From: Paulinella micropora
Taxonomy: Eukaryota > Cercozoa > Imbricatea > Euglyphida
Direction of reading: 5' to 3'
Assembly (NCBI GenBank): GCA_009731375.1
Contig: BJOX01000349.1
Span: forward strand, 526,068 to 590,067
DNA: 64,000 bases
Below, piece by piece: positions 22,501-32,217 of this stretch. The first letter of the stretch is position 1, and the number at the start of each line of letters is the position of its first letter. Both the position numbers and the translations under genes were made by a program. The notes below the pieces were generated by a model. That model did no database searches. It had not been told where the DNA came from and worked only from the letters and a program-made list of their open reading frames with translations.

Positions 22501-22675
22501 CTAGGACACCAGTTACGGCGGAAACACTCGCGCGGGGGCCGAAACCCGGGGCGGAGCAGCAGCAGGTCCCTGGCCTGCTGGTGCTCGCAGCACCACCCAG
22601 CAGAGGTAGTGCTGGGAGAGGGGAGCGCTTCTCTCTTCTGACCGGCGCAGCGAAACTTAGCCCAAATCTGGGACA

Positions 22676-22704
22676 GCTGCTGTGTGCAGCCTCTGCCTAA
22701 TAAA
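22676..22704 (+). terminator. Conserved 3' block with AATAAA
   Basis: TGTGTGCAGCCTCTGCCTAA runs into AATAAA at 22699-22704, about 200 bp after the DUF285 gene 1 stop. The same words recur after gene 2 (AATAAA at 25288-25293). This is the likely polyadenylation region and a sign of recent duplication of whole cassettes. Confidence 0.75.
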
Positions 22705-22941
22705 CGCAATTAACGCGCGCCTAAGCTTTCTGTCTACGGACGTCCACCGCGCACATCGCCGCCAGCAGAGAGCAGCTTCCTGTTTGGGGTCGGCCGGCCC
22801 GACGCACGGGGCCGCGGGCGGCGGGGAAGAAGGGCGGCGGGGGGAAGGGGGGGGGCGAGTCCTCTTGCTCCCTGCCCTGCCGCGCCACGCCGGCGGCCGG
22901 GGACGCTGTCTCCCCCCCCTTGGCCACCCTTCCCCCACCTG

Positions 22942-22951
22942 CTAAACCACC
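22942..22951 (+). promoter_or_regulatory. CTAAACCACC box upstream of DUF285 gene 2
   Basis: It lies 11 nt before the ATG at 22963, within a leader that shares CTGCCGCGCCACGCCGGCGG with the leader of the gene at 30004. Confidence 0.55.
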
Positions 22952-22962
22952 AAGCACGTGAG

Positions 22963-25176
22963 ATGCACCAGCCCGGCCCTGACCGCCAGCCATGGCGCCC
23001 GTGGCCCCTCCTCCTGCTGTGCGGATGGCTCCGGGCCGCCGGCGCCGGGTGCCCGTACCCGCTGCAATGCCCGACCCAAGAGGAGGCGTGCCCCTCGGTC
23101 GTGTGCCCCGGCGGCGCCACCATCCTCGAGCTGACAACGGCGGCCCCGCAAGACACGTTCGTGTGGCCCCTGTGGCCGCCCGCCGCCCCGACTGCGCGCC
23201 GCCGCCGGCAGGCGCAGGCCGCCGTCCCGACGTCATTCACGGTCGACTGGGGGGACGGCTCGCCCCCCACGCAGTGCCTGGACGCCGGCGTTGCGCCTTG
23301 CGCGCACGCGTACGCCGCTGCCGGCACGTACACGGTGACGGCGGACCCCGGCGGACGCTACCCTGTGCGCGGCTGGGCGCTGACGCCCGCCTGGCACGCC
23401 ACGGCGCCCGCGGGCCTGCGGCTGCGCGCCGTGAGGCAGTGGGGAGAGCTGCGCTTCCACGAGACGAGCGGCTACCACCTGTACGCGGCGCCTGGGCTCG
23501 CGTACGTGCCGACGCTGGCTTCGCTGGCAGACACGGGGCTTGTGCAGAGCTGGGACTACAGCTTCGCTCGCCTGACCGCTACGCTGCCGGACCTGAGCTA
23601 CGGGCTTAACATGTCGGGCGCCGAGTCGGTGGTCGGCCTGTTCGAGGGCTCCACTGGCCTGCAGAGCCTGTGGGGCACACGAGGCTGGGACACGCGCCGG
23701 CTGCGCAACGCCAGCCGCGCGTTCGCGGGCCTGCCAGCGCTGACCGAGCTAGACCTGTCGCGCTGGGACACCGCCCGGCTCGAGGACGTGAGCGAACTAT
23801 TTGTGGGCGGCTCGGCGCTCACGTGGACGGGGGTCGGCGGCTGGACGTCGCTGCCGAGCCTGTCGCGCTTCTCGGGGCTGTTCGCGGGCCTGGGTAGCAA
23901 CTTCCGGGAGTCGCTCGCCGGCTGGTCGACGCCCGCGCTCGCGCCGGGCTCGGCCGACTGCACGCGGCTGGCGCGGTACACGGCGCTCGGCCAAGCGCAC
24001 TGGCCTGCCGCGTGCTCGCGTTCGCTCTTCCTGGCGCTCGTGCGCACGCAAGCCCCTAACGTCCCGGCCACGCTGACGCTATCGCCCGCGGCCGGCCCGG
24101 GCCAGGGCGGCACGTACGGCGTGGACTGGGGGGACGGGTCGGCGCCCGGCTCGTGTGCGCACGCCAACGGCACAACGTGCACGCACACGTACGCCACCGC
24201 CGGCGACTACTGGCTGCGCCTGAGCGGCCGCGTGGACGGGCTGTGGTACGTAGAGGGCGCCCGGGTAGTGGACGTGGTGGCGTGGGGCGACGTGCAGCTG
24301 TACCACCCCGTCGATAGCACGACCCCGCTCTTCACGTGGGGGGTAGGCGGGTATCCGTTGCGCTACCTGGCGCCGACGGCCGGCTCGCGGGCCCTGCACG
24401 GCGTGGCGCCCGAGTACCTGCTGCTCGGCATGAGCGAGTTCGTGGGCGACGCGCGCGACTGGGACTGGTCGTGGCTCACGCCCGCTACCCACCCCAACGG
24501 CTTCGCCAGCCTGTTTCAGGACTGCGTCAAGTTCAACCAGGACCTCGACGGCTGGAACACGAGCGGCGTGGCTAACCTCGCAGACACGTTTTGGGGCGCA
24601 AGGGCCTTCAACGGCAGCATCGGGGGCTGGAACACGAGCCAGGTCACGAGCATGAGCTGGACCTTAAATGGCGCGTACGCCTTTGATCGGCCGGTCGGTG
24701 GCTGGGACATCAGCCAGGTCACCACCCTAGAGGGGGCGTTCGGGGAAGCGTTAGCTTTCAACCAGCCGATCGGCGGCTGGAACACGAGCCGGGTCACCAG
24801 CCTAGGATCGACGTTCAATGGCGCACAGGCCTTTAACCAGCCGATCGGCGGCTGGGACATAAGCCGCGTCACTAACCTAGTGAATACCTTCTTAGGTGAC
24901 CCGTCGTCCAGGAATCCGTGTGTGTTTAACCAGCCCCTGGGCAACTGGAAAGTGTCGGCCGCTGTGGCTGCCGGGAATATACGTGGTATGTTCGCTGGCA
25001 ACTGCGTGTTTGATCAGGACCTCACGGCCTGGAACGTGACCTCGAGATTTGGGGCATATGTGTGCCAGCAGCTGTTTCAGCCTGGGGGGATCTTCGAGTC
25101 TGGCGTAGGTATCAGGCCGAGCAACCTGCCCGCAGTCTGCAGCGGCTCCTACGTGCGCGGTTGTGGTAAGCGTTAA
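22963..25176 (+). CDS. Secreted PKD-DUF285 (BspA-like) protein 2
   Basis: 737 residues with the same order as protein 1: signal peptide (ends near residue 27), Cys-rich strip, PKD-like domain (VDWGDGSPPTQC...HAYAAAGTYTV), first solenoid, second PKD-like domain (VDWGDGSAPGSCAH...HTYATAGDYW), then DUF285 repeats from about residue 505 (KFNQDLDGWNTSGVANL onward) and the GVGIRPSNLPAVC C terminus. It has an insertion of Arg/Gln residues (ARRRRQAQA) after the first strand, shared with proteins 3 and 4 but absent from protein 1. It lies in tandem, same strand, 462 bp after protein 1. Intact. Confidence 0.85.
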   Translation: MHQPGPDRQPWRPWPLLLLCGWLRAAGAGCPYPLQCPTQEEACPSVVCPGGATILELTTAAPQDTFVWPLWPPAAPTARRRRQAQAAVPTSFTVDWGDGSPPTQCLDAGVAPCAHAYAAAGTYTVTADPGGRYPVRGWALTPAWHATAPAGLRLRAVRQWGELRFHETSGYHLYAAPGLAYVPTLASLADTGLVQSWDYSFARLTATLPDLSYGLNMSGAESVVGLFEGSTGLQSLWGTRGWDTRRLRNASRAFAGLPALTELDLSRWDTARLEDVSELFVGGSALTWTGVGGWTSLPSLSRFSGLFAGLGSNFRESLAGWSTPALAPGSADCTRLARYTALGQAHWPAACSRSLFLALVRTQAPNVPATLTLSPAAGPGQGGTYGVDWGDGSAPGSCAHANGTTCTHTYATAGDYWLRLSGRVDGLWYVEGARVVDVVAWGDVQLYHPVDSTTPLFTWGVGGYPLRYLAPTAGSRALHGVAPEYLLLGMSEFVGDARDWDWSWLTPATHPNGFASLFQDCVKFNQDLDGWNTSGVANLADTFWGARAFNGSIGGWNTSQVTSMSWTLNGAYAFDRPVGGWDISQVTTLEGAFGEALAFNQPIGGWNTSRVTSLGSTFNGAQAFNQPIGGWDISRVTNLVNTFLGDPSSRNPCVFNQPLGNWKVSAAVAAGNIRGMFAGNCVFDQDLTAWNVTSRFGAYVCQQLFQPGGIFESGVGIRPSNLPAVCSGSYVRGCGKR

Positions 25177-25267
25177 GCAGAAGAAGCCAGACACGTAGTT
25201 CTGAGGGAGCTGAGGCGACGGGGTAGTCTTCTGTCTTCCTTGGTTTAGTCTTGCTTTGGGGGGAGCC

Positions 25268-25293
25268 GCTGTGTGCAGCCTCTGCCTAATAAA
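25268..25293 (+). terminator. Conserved 3' block with AATAAA
   Basis: It repeats the 3' block of gene 1 and ends in AATAAA at 25288-25293, about 110 bp after the gene 2 stop. The sequence beyond it (GGCTGTCCACCAACGTCCACGACG) also resembles the region after gene 1 and the region at 20060-20090. Confidence 0.75.
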
Positions 25294-26296
25294 CTCGAGT
25301 TAGTGCCTAGGCTGGCTGTCCACCAACGTCCACGACGTACATCGTCAACCGGAGGCTTTTCTGCGTGCCGGAGAGAGGTCGGCCAGCCCGAGCGAGCGCC
25401 GCTACGACCCCGGTGGCGGCAGGCCAGTGGCGCCTGGTCTCGGTCCGCCGGTGGCACCGCTGGCCCGCAGGGTCATTTGGCGTGTGACCGACTGTCCCCG
25501 GGGGCCGCTCAGCTGCGGCGGCTTGGCTGCCCAGTAAGTAAGTCTGGTTTAATCCACAAAGAAGACAGTCTGCCCAGGCAACAGAGCCTCCTGTGTTAGA
25601 GCGTGGCGCTCTCTCTCTCACTCTCTCACTCTCTTCATGTTGGCCAGGCCGGCTGGCCCTAGCCCAGGCGCTGCCGCCGCCGGGCTCTCAGGGCCCGGGC
25701 CCGAACCAGACGGTGGCCTCCTGAATGCTGGCTTCCGGGGACGGCGAGGCCGAAGCCGAGGCCGGGACCGGGGCCGGGGCCGAGGGGCTCGGGTCCGGCG
25801 TACAGTACGCCGCGACGGAGGCGCCCCCGCGGCCAGCGCCAGCCACCGCCAGCCACAACAGCAGCCGCCACAACCACACCCACAGCCACGTACCCCGGCG
25901 TCGGTGCATGAATAGCACGGGTAGGGACGGCAGAGCCAGGGCGCTAGGCTTTGCCAAGCTAGCAGCGCCGCCCGCGCGGCCGCACCCCCTACCTCCCCCT
26001 CCGGGGGCGCGTCCCGTGCCAGGGAGAGGGGCGCCGTTCTCCCCCCGCCCTGCCCCCTCCCGGCAGGGGGAGGGGCGGCCCGGAGAGGGGGGGGTCCAGG
26101 AGGCTCCGGAGAGGGGGGGCCCGGAGGAGGGAGCCCGAGGGAGAGAGTCCCCGGCCGGCGCAGCCCCCGGAGCCTACGGACCCCGGGCTGCCGCGGCCCC
26201 CCTGGCTCACACCCACCACGCCCGCCCGCCGGGGCCCGCCGGGGCCAGCCGAAGGCCGGCGCAGCCGAAGGCCGGCGCAGCCGAAGGCCGGCGCAG
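25294..26296. other. GC-rich intergenic region with low-complexity frames
   Basis: Mostly GC-rich low complexity: GGCCGGGG-type runs, a GAGAG tract near 25610-25635, and three copies of GAAGGCCGGCGCAGCC at 26252-26298. Long frames on both strands here are compositional. One short minus-strand frame is listed separately. Confidence 0.5.
25688..25957 (-). CDS. Possible small secreted or membrane protein
   Basis: An 89-residue frame with a Met start, a basic patch (MHRRRG), a hydrophobic Trp/Leu segment (LWVWLWRLLLWLAVAGAG) that could be a signal or membrane helix, and a Pro/Ser/Ala-rich tail. It lies downstream of the minus-strand DUF285 gene. It could equally be a by-product of GC-rich composition. 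Confidence 0.25.
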   Translation of the reverse strand: MAKPSALALPSLPVLFMHRRRGTWLWVWLWRLLLWLAVAGAGRGGASVAAYCTPDPSPSAPAPVPASASASPSPEASIQEATVWFGPGP

Positions 26297-28453
26297 TTAT
26301 TGTTCCCCCTGATTTTTGCCGCACCCCCGGACGTAGCCAGTACACTGGGCCGGCAGGTGGCTTGGCTGGATGCCTTGGTCGGGCGTGTACACACCATAGG
26401 GCTGGAAGATCCGTGCGCACGCGCCCGCCCCGGCCGAATGCAGGCTGAGGTTCCAGCTCCGGAGGTCCTGATCGAACACACAGTTGCCCATCAACATGCC
26501 CCACAGGCCGCCATTTTCCCAGCCCGCCGCGGCCGACACGTCCCAGCTGCCCAGGGGCTGGTTAAAGACACAGTTGTGCAGCGGACAAGCCAGGGCGTAC
26601 GACAGGCGGGTGACCCGGCCGGTGGGCCAGCCGTCGAGGGGCTGGTTGAAGGCCCTGGCGTCCAGGAAGATCGAGTCCAGGTTCGTGGCGGACGACGTCC
26701 GCCACCCGCCCAGCGGCCGGTTGAAGCTGAAGGCGGACGCGAAGGCCCCGTGCAGGTTCGTGACACCGCTCACGTCCCAGTCCTCGACGCTGCCGTTGAA
26801 GCTGAAGGCGGCCGCGAAAGTGCTGTCCAGGCTCGCGACGCCGCTCGTGTTCCAGCCGCCGAGGTCCTGGTTGAATTGGTGGCAATGTTCGAACAGGCTG
26901 CGCAAGCCCTGGGGGTGGGTCGCGGGCAAGAGCCACGACCAGTCCCAGTCGCGCGCGTCGCCCACAAACTCTGTCATTTGGTACAGCAGGTACTCGGGCG
27001 CCACGCCGTGCAGCGCCCGCGAGCCGGCCGTGGGGGCCAGGTACCGCAGCGCGTAGCATTCCTCCGCGGGGGCGCTGGACGAGTCGGAGCCGTCGCCCGG
27101 CAGGTACGGCCTCGTCAGGAGCGGCTCGGTGCTGTCGACGGGGTGGTACAGCTGCACGTCGCCCCACGCCAGCACGTCGACGACGCACGCGCCGGCCAGG
27201 TACCACCACCCGTCCACGCGGCCGCCGAGGCGCAGCCAGTAGTCGCCGGCGCCCGCGTACCGGTGCCGGCACCGGGCGCCGCTGGCGTGGACGCAGGCGC
27301 TGGGGCGGGTGGCGTCCCCCCAGTCCACCGTGAAGTTCGGCCCGCCGCCGGCCGTGGGCGACAGCCCCAGTGTGGCGGTGGTGTTAGCGTACGACACCCG
27401 CACCAGCGCCAGCAGGGAGGAGCGCGCGCACGCCGCGGGCCAGTGCGCCGGGCCCAGCGCCGTGTACGGCGCCAGCCGGGCGCAGTCGGCCGAGCCCGCG
27501 GCGAGCGCGGGCGTCGACCAGCCGGTGAGCGCTTCCCGGAAGTCGCGGCCTAGGCCCCGGAACAGCCCCGCGAAGCGCGACAGGCTCGGCAACGACGTCC
27601 AGGCGCCGACCCCCGTGCGCGTGAGCGCCGAGCTGCCGTCGAACAGCCCGCTCACGTCCTCGAGCCGGGCGGTGTCCCAGCGCGACAGGTCCAGCGTGGC
27701 TAGTGCCGGCAGGCCCGCGAACGCGCGGCTCGCGTTGCGCAGCCGGCGCGTGTCCCAGGCGCTCGTGCCGTCCAGGCTCGCCAGCCCCGCCGAGCCCTCG
27801 AACACGCCGACCGCCGACTCGGCGCCCGACACGTTGAGCCCGTCGCTCGGGTCCGGCAGCGGGGTGGTGAGGCCGGCGAAGCTGTAGTCCCAGGCGCGCA
27901 CGAGACCCGCGTCCCGCAGCGAGGCCGGCGGGGGCACGTACGCGAGCCCGGGCGCCGCGTACAGGTGGTAGCCGCTCGTCGCGTGGAAGCGCAGCTCGCC
28001 CCACTGCACGATGGCGTCCAGCCGCAGGCCCGCGGGCGCCGTGGCGTGCCAGGCCGGCGTCAGCGCCCAGCCGCGCACGGGGTCGGGCCCGCCGGGGTCC
28101 GCCGTCACCGTGTACGTGCCGGCCAGCGCGTACGTGTGCGCGCAGGGCGCGGCGCCGGCGTCCAGGCACGGCGTGGGGGGCGAGCCGTCCCCCCAGTCCA
28201 CCGTGAACGAAGTCGGGACGGCGGCCTGGGCCTGGCGACGGCGCGCCGTCGGGGCGGCGTCCGGCCACAGCGGCCACACGAACGTGTCCTGGGCGCCCGC
28301 CGTCGTCAGCTCGAGGATGGTCACGCTGCTAGCACGCCCGGCCGCGGGGCAGCCGGGCGGCAGGCACACGAACGGGCAGTAGGCGCGGACCCCGGCCCGC
28401 CACAGGCCCCAGAGGGCCCACAGGCTCCACCAGGCTGCGCGAGCAGGGTGCAT
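26297..28453 (-). CDS. Secreted PKD-DUF285 (BspA-like) protein 3
   Basis: 718 residues and the only full-length paralogue on the minus strand. A signal peptide (AAWWSLWALWGLWRAGVRA) is followed by a Cys/Pro strip, a PKD-like domain (VDWGDGSPPTPC...HTYALAGTYTV), the first solenoid, a second PKD-like domain (VDWGDATRPSAC...HRYAGAGDYW) and DUF285 repeats (QFNQDLGGWNTSGVASL onward). The C terminus is diverged (GIQPSHLPAQC) but keeps the shared GCG, as in protein 4. The CTAAACCACC leader box of the three plus-strand paralogues was not found upstream, so its control may differ. Confidence 0.85.
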   Translation of the reverse strand: MHPARAAWWSLWALWGLWRAGVRAYCPFVCLPPGCPAAGRASSVTILELTTAGAQDTFVWPLWPDAAPTARRRQAQAAVPTSFTVDWGDGSPPTPCLDAGAAPCAHTYALAGTYTVTADPGGPDPVRGWALTPAWHATAPAGLRLDAIVQWGELRFHATSGYHLYAAPGLAYVPPPASLRDAGLVRAWDYSFAGLTTPLPDPSDGLNVSGAESAVGVFEGSAGLASLDGTSAWDTRRLRNASRAFAGLPALATLDLSRWDTARLEDVSGLFDGSSALTRTGVGAWTSLPSLSRFAGLFRGLGRDFREALTGWSTPALAAGSADCARLAPYTALGPAHWPAACARSSLLALVRVSYANTTATLGLSPTAGGGPNFTVDWGDATRPSACVHASGARCRHRYAGAGDYWLRLGGRVDGWWYLAGACVVDVLAWGDVQLYHPVDSTEPLLTRPYLPGDGSDSSSAPAEECYALRYLAPTAGSRALHGVAPEYLLYQMTEFVGDARDWDWSWLLPATHPQGLRSLFEHCHQFNQDLGGWNTSGVASLDSTFAAAFSFNGSVEDWDVSGVTNLHGAFASAFSFNRPLGGWRTSSATNLDSIFLDARAFNQPLDGWPTGRVTRLSYALACPLHNCVFNQPLGSWDVSAAAGWENGGLWGMLMGNCVFDQDLRSWNLSLHSAGAGACARIFQPYGVYTPDQGIQPSHLPAQCTGYVRGCGKNQGEQ

Positions 28454-28659
28454 AGCCAGCCAGCTGTCACCCGCGGAGGAGGCTAGCGGGGGAGGTGGCT
28501 ACTGGTGGCTTTGGGAACAACAGACCCCCGGGGGCGGCGGGCAGACGCCCCTTGCTCTCCCCCCCCCCCCCCTACCCCCGCCGCCGCGTGCCCCCCTGCC
28601 CTGCTCTCCCCCGGCCGGCACGGGGAGGGTGGCCGCGCGCGCCAGCAGCCAAGCGGCCT

Positions 28660-28930
28660 GGCCGGCCGGGTGGCACAGGAGGCCCTCGCGAAGGGGCCGG
28701 GTGGCTCAGCCGGCCGGGGTTGTCTGGTCGGGGGTGGCACAGAGGTCCCCCTCCGCCGGCCAAGTGGCACGGCTGGCCTGACTGGCCGGGTCGGGGGTGG
28801 CACTGATGGCCCCCCGCCCTGCCGGCCGGGTGGCACGGCTGGCCTGACTGGCCGGGTCGGGGGTGGCACTGATGGCCCCCCGCCCTGCCGGCCGGGTGGC
28901 ACAGCCGGCCGCGTCTTTTGCGGGTCTGGG
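28660..28930. repeat. Tandem GGCCGGGTGGCAC repeats, ~65-bp period
   Basis: CACTGATGGCCCCCCGCCCT occurs at 28801 and 28867, with a diverged third unit starting near 28737. Each unit carries GGCCGGGTGGCAC and GGCCTGACTGGCCGGGTCGG. A related array precedes the second palindrome (32450-32760). Confidence 0.85.
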
Positions 28931-28963
28931 TGGCACCGGTCGCCGGATCTCTGAGGGGCAAAG

Positions 28964-29693
28964 GTACTCGTTTGGCCGGACCCTCTGCTTGCCTTTTTTT
29001 TCTCCCCTCCCCTCTCCCCTCTCCCCTCTCCCTTCTCCCTTCTCCCCTCTCCCCTCCCGCGGCCGAACATTGTGCAGGCCCCGCCCAGGCTTTTTATGCA
29101 ATGTGGCGGTCCGGTGGCCAGTGCCACCGGTAGCTTTTGGGCCCGGCCGCAGGACCAGGCGAATTTTCTTTGCCCGACCCCACCCATAAGTGTCCAAGTA
29201 GCGAGAATCGCACTGGTGGTTCGAGGCCTCGGGAGGGGGTGCCACCCCAGACGTGTGAATTTAGGCACTGCCCCTACAAGACTAAGAAACACCGCTGTTT
29301 ACGGGTAAGAAAGGAAAAAGTTTCATTAGTGACTAGTTGTCGATAGGCGGGACTGGCTCCGATGCCACTTTGTACCCGGGTGGCACCCGTAACCCTCCGA
29401 CGAGGTCAGGCCGGGCTTGGACCCACCAGGGCGATTCTCGCTATTAGAACACTTACGCCCCGCCGGCCTTAGTTTTCCGGGTAGTACGGGAGATTTCCCT
29501 GGTTCTGCGGCCAGCACAGAAAAGCAGTCGGTGGCACCGGGCATCGGAGCAGTGTTGGACAGAAAAGCCTGGGGGGGGGGCTGCACAATGTTGGGCCGCG
29601 GGGAGGGAGAGGGGAGAAGGGAGAAGGGAAGGGAGAAGGGAGAGGGGAAGAGGGAGGAAGGGGGGGCAGTGGAGCTATCCGGCCAAACGAATA
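28964..29693. repeat. 730-bp imperfect palindrome, copy A
   Basis: The left arm runs from GTTTGGCCGGACC through a CTCCCCT tract, GCGGCCGAACATTGTGCAGG, the CCAGGCTTTTT run and GCGAGAATCGCACTGGTGG. The right arm carries the inverted order: CCACCAGGGCGATTCTCGCT, AAAAGCCTGGG, CTGCACAATGTTGGGCCGCG, a GGGAGAAGGG tract and CCGGCCAAACGA. The loop is about 110 bp (29262-29372). A direct copy lies at 32775-33503. It could be a MITE-like element, a replication or recombination site, or a hairpin RNA source. Confidence 0.85.
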
Positions 29694-29978
29694 GCCACCC
29701 GTCCGGAAAAGCAGGGCCTCCCCTGCCACCCGGCCAGAAAAGCAGGTCCTCTCCTGCCACCTGGCCGGAAAGGCAGGGCCTCTCGTGCTCTCCGGAGAGG
29801 GGAGTTCTTCCGGCAACTCGGACCTCAACCCCCCGGGGGCGCGTCCGGTGCCAGGGAGGGGCGCAGTGCGGGGGGAGGGCGGGAGGTGGGAAGAGGCGTC
29901 CTCCCTGGGCTTCTCTCCCTGCCGCGCCACGCCGGCGGTAGGGGGGGACGCCGTCTTCCTCACCCCCCCCCGCATTTG

Positions 29979-29988
29979 CTAAACCACC
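29979..29988 (+). promoter_or_regulatory. CTAAACCACC box upstream of DUF285 gene 4
   Basis: It lies 15 nt before the ATG at 30004, in a leader sharing GCCGCGCCACGCCGGCGG with the leader of the gene at 22963. Confidence 0.55.
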
Positions 29989-30003
29989 CGCCCCGAGCTA
30001 CAG

Positions 30004-32217
30004 ATGCACCCCGCCTCCGCCCGCCAACCGTGGCGCCCGTGGCCCCTCCTGCTGTGCGGGTGGCTGCGGGCCGCCGGCGCCGGGTGCCCGTACCCGCTCC
30101 AGTGCCCGACCCAAGAGGAGGCGTGCCCCTCGGTCGTGTGCCCCGGCGGCGTCACGATCCTCGAGCTGACGACGGCTGCCCCGCAGGACACGTTCGTGTG
30201 GCCCCTGTGGCCGCCCACCGCCCCGAGTGCGCGCCGCCGTCGGCAGGCGCAGGCCACCGTCCCGACGTCGTTCACGGTGGACTGGGGGGACGGCTCGCCC
30301 CCCACGCCGTGCCTGGACGCCGGCGCCGCGCCGTGCGCGCACACGTACGCTGCTCCCGGCACGTACACGGTGACGGCGGACCCCGGCGGACGCTACCCCG
30401 TGCGCGGCTGGGCGCTGACGCCCGCCTGGCACGCTACGGCGCCCGCGGGCCTGCGGCTGGACGCCATCGTGCAGTGGGGAGAGCTGCGCTTCCACGCGAC
30501 GAGCGGCTATCACTTGTACGCGGCGCCGGGGCTCGCGTACGTGCCGCCGCTGAACTCGCTGCCGGACACGGGGCTCGTGCGCGTCTGGGACTACAGCTTC
30601 GCCGGCCTCACATCCGACCTGGGCTGCGACACGAGCTACGGGCTCAACGTGTCGGGCGCCGAGTCCGCGGTAGGCGTCTTCGAGGGCTCCACCGGCGTGG
30701 CTCGGCCGCACGGAGCTAGCCGGTGGGACACGCGCCGCTTGCGCAACGCCAGCCGCGCGTTCGCGGGCCTGCCGGCACTAGCCACGCTGGACCTGTCGCG
30801 CTGGGACACCGCCCTGCTCGAGGATGTCACTGAGATGTTTGCGGGCGGCTCGGCGCTCACGCGCACGGGGGTCGGCGGCTGGACGTCGTTGCCGAGCCTG
30901 TCGCGCTTCTCTGAGCTGTTCCGGGGCGTCTCGCCGGACTTCCGGGAGGCGCTCACCGCCTGGACGACGCCGGCGCTCGCCCCCGGCTCGGTGGACTGCA
31001 CGCAGCTGGCGCCGTACACGGTGCTGGACCCGACGCGCTGGCCCGCCGCGTGCTCACGCTCGCTGTTCTCCGCGCTCGTGCGCACGACCTACCCTAACGC
31101 CGTCGCCACGCTGACGCTCGCGCCCACGGCCGGCCCGGGCGCGAACTTCACGGTGGACTGGGGGGACGGGTCGCCGCCCGGCTCGTGCGCGCACGCCGCC
31201 GGTGCCGTCTGCCCGCACACGTACCCCAGCGCCGGCGACTACTGGCTGCGGCTCGGCGGCCGCGTGGACGGGCTGAGGTACGTAGAGGGCGCCTGGATAG
31301 TGGACGTGGTGGCGTGGGGCGACGTGCAGCTGTACCACCCCGTCGGCAGCACGACCCCGCTGTTCGCGCGGACGGTAGGGGGGTCTCCGTTGCGCTACCT
31401 GGCGCCGACGGCCGGCTCGCGGGCCCTGCAAGGCGTGGCGCCCGAGTACCTGCTGCGCTCGATGAGCGAGTTCGTGGGCGACGCGCGCGACTGGGACTGG
31501 TCGTGGCTCACCCCCGCCACGCACCCCAACGGCTTCCGCTCTCTGTTCGAAGGCTGCACCAAGTTCAACCAGGACCTCGGCGGCTGGAACACGAGCGGCG
31601 TGGCTAGCATGTGGTCTACCTTCAGCCAGGCGACGGCCTTCAACGGCAGCCTCGAGAGCTGGGATACTAGACGGGTCACGAACCTAATTCAAACCTTCTT
31701 CAGGGCCCGGGCCTTCAACCGACCGCTCGGCGCCTGGGATGTCCACCAGGTCACCGTCATGGCCAAGACGTTTGGGGAGGCCTGGGCTTTCAACCAGCCG
31801 CTGGGCGCGTGGAACACTACCTCCGTCACTACCATGTCTGCCGTCTTTAACAACGCTAGGGCATTCAACCAGAACATCAATAGCTGGCGAACTAGCAGAG
31901 TCACTGACCTGCGCGACGCGTTTGGTTGTGACTACAACATGTGCGCGTTCAACCAGCCCCTGGGCAGCTGGGACGTGTCGACCGCCGCCGGAACCGACAG
32001 CGGAGTAGGAGGAATGGACGCCATGTTTAGTGGTAATTGTGCTTTTGACCAGGACATCACAGCCTGGAACCTAGCTTCGCACCCAAACGGTGCAGGGGCG
32101 TGCGAAGCTATCTTCCAAGCTTATGGTAGGGGTTTGGAAGGCACTGGTATCCAGCCGAGCAACCTGCCAGGGCTGTGTACGGGCTACATCCGCGCGTGCG
32201 GTAAGCAGTTCGGCTGA
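30004..32217 (+). CDS. Secreted PKD-DUF285 (BspA-like) protein 4
   Basis: 737 residues. The signal peptide is about residues 1-26 (LLLCGWLRAAGAG). The first PKD-like domain is near 85-130 (VDWGDGSPPTPC...HTYAAPGTYTV). A first solenoid (LSRWDTALLEDVTEMF) follows. The second PKD-like domain is near 380-420 (VDWGDGSPPGSCAH...HTYPSAGDYW). DUF285 repeats from about 510 are the most diverged of the set (AFNRPLGAWDVHQVTVM, AFNQNINSWRTSRVTDL), ending GIQPSNLPGLC. It is flanked on both sides by the 730-bp palindromes. Intact. Confidence 0.85.
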   Translation: MHPASARQPWRPWPLLLCGWLRAAGAGCPYPLQCPTQEEACPSVVCPGGVTILELTTAAPQDTFVWPLWPPTAPSARRRRQAQATVPTSFTVDWGDGSPPTPCLDAGAAPCAHTYAAPGTYTVTADPGGRYPVRGWALTPAWHATAPAGLRLDAIVQWGELRFHATSGYHLYAAPGLAYVPPLNSLPDTGLVRVWDYSFAGLTSDLGCDTSYGLNVSGAESAVGVFEGSTGVARPHGASRWDTRRLRNASRAFAGLPALATLDLSRWDTALLEDVTEMFAGGSALTRTGVGGWTSLPSLSRFSELFRGVSPDFREALTAWTTPALAPGSVDCTQLAPYTVLDPTRWPAACSRSLFSALVRTTYPNAVATLTLAPTAGPGANFTVDWGDGSPPGSCAHAAGAVCPHTYPSAGDYWLRLGGRVDGLRYVEGAWIVDVVAWGDVQLYHPVGSTTPLFARTVGGSPLRYLAPTAGSRALQGVAPEYLLRSMSEFVGDARDWDWSWLTPATHPNGFRSLFEGCTKFNQDLGGWNTSGVASMWSTFSQATAFNGSLESWDTRRVTNLIQTFFRARAFNRPLGAWDVHQVTVMAKTFGEAWAFNQPLGAWNTTSVTTMSAVFNNARAFNQNINSWRTSRVTDLRDAFGCDYNMCAFNQPLGSWDVSTAAGTDSGVGGMDAMFSGNCAFDQDITAWNLASHPNGAGACEAIFQAYGRGLEGTGIQPSNLPGLCTGYIRACGKQFG

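Noticed and set aside
25618-26481. A 287-codon minus-strand frame overlapping the end of DUF285 gene 3
   Set aside because: It is Pro/Arg/Gly/Ala low complexity, overlaps a well-supported gene in another frame, and has no motif.
28660-28930. CRISPR-like array (repeated GGCCGGGTGGCAC)
   Set aside because: The units are continuous tandem repeats without unique spacers, in a eukaryotic context.
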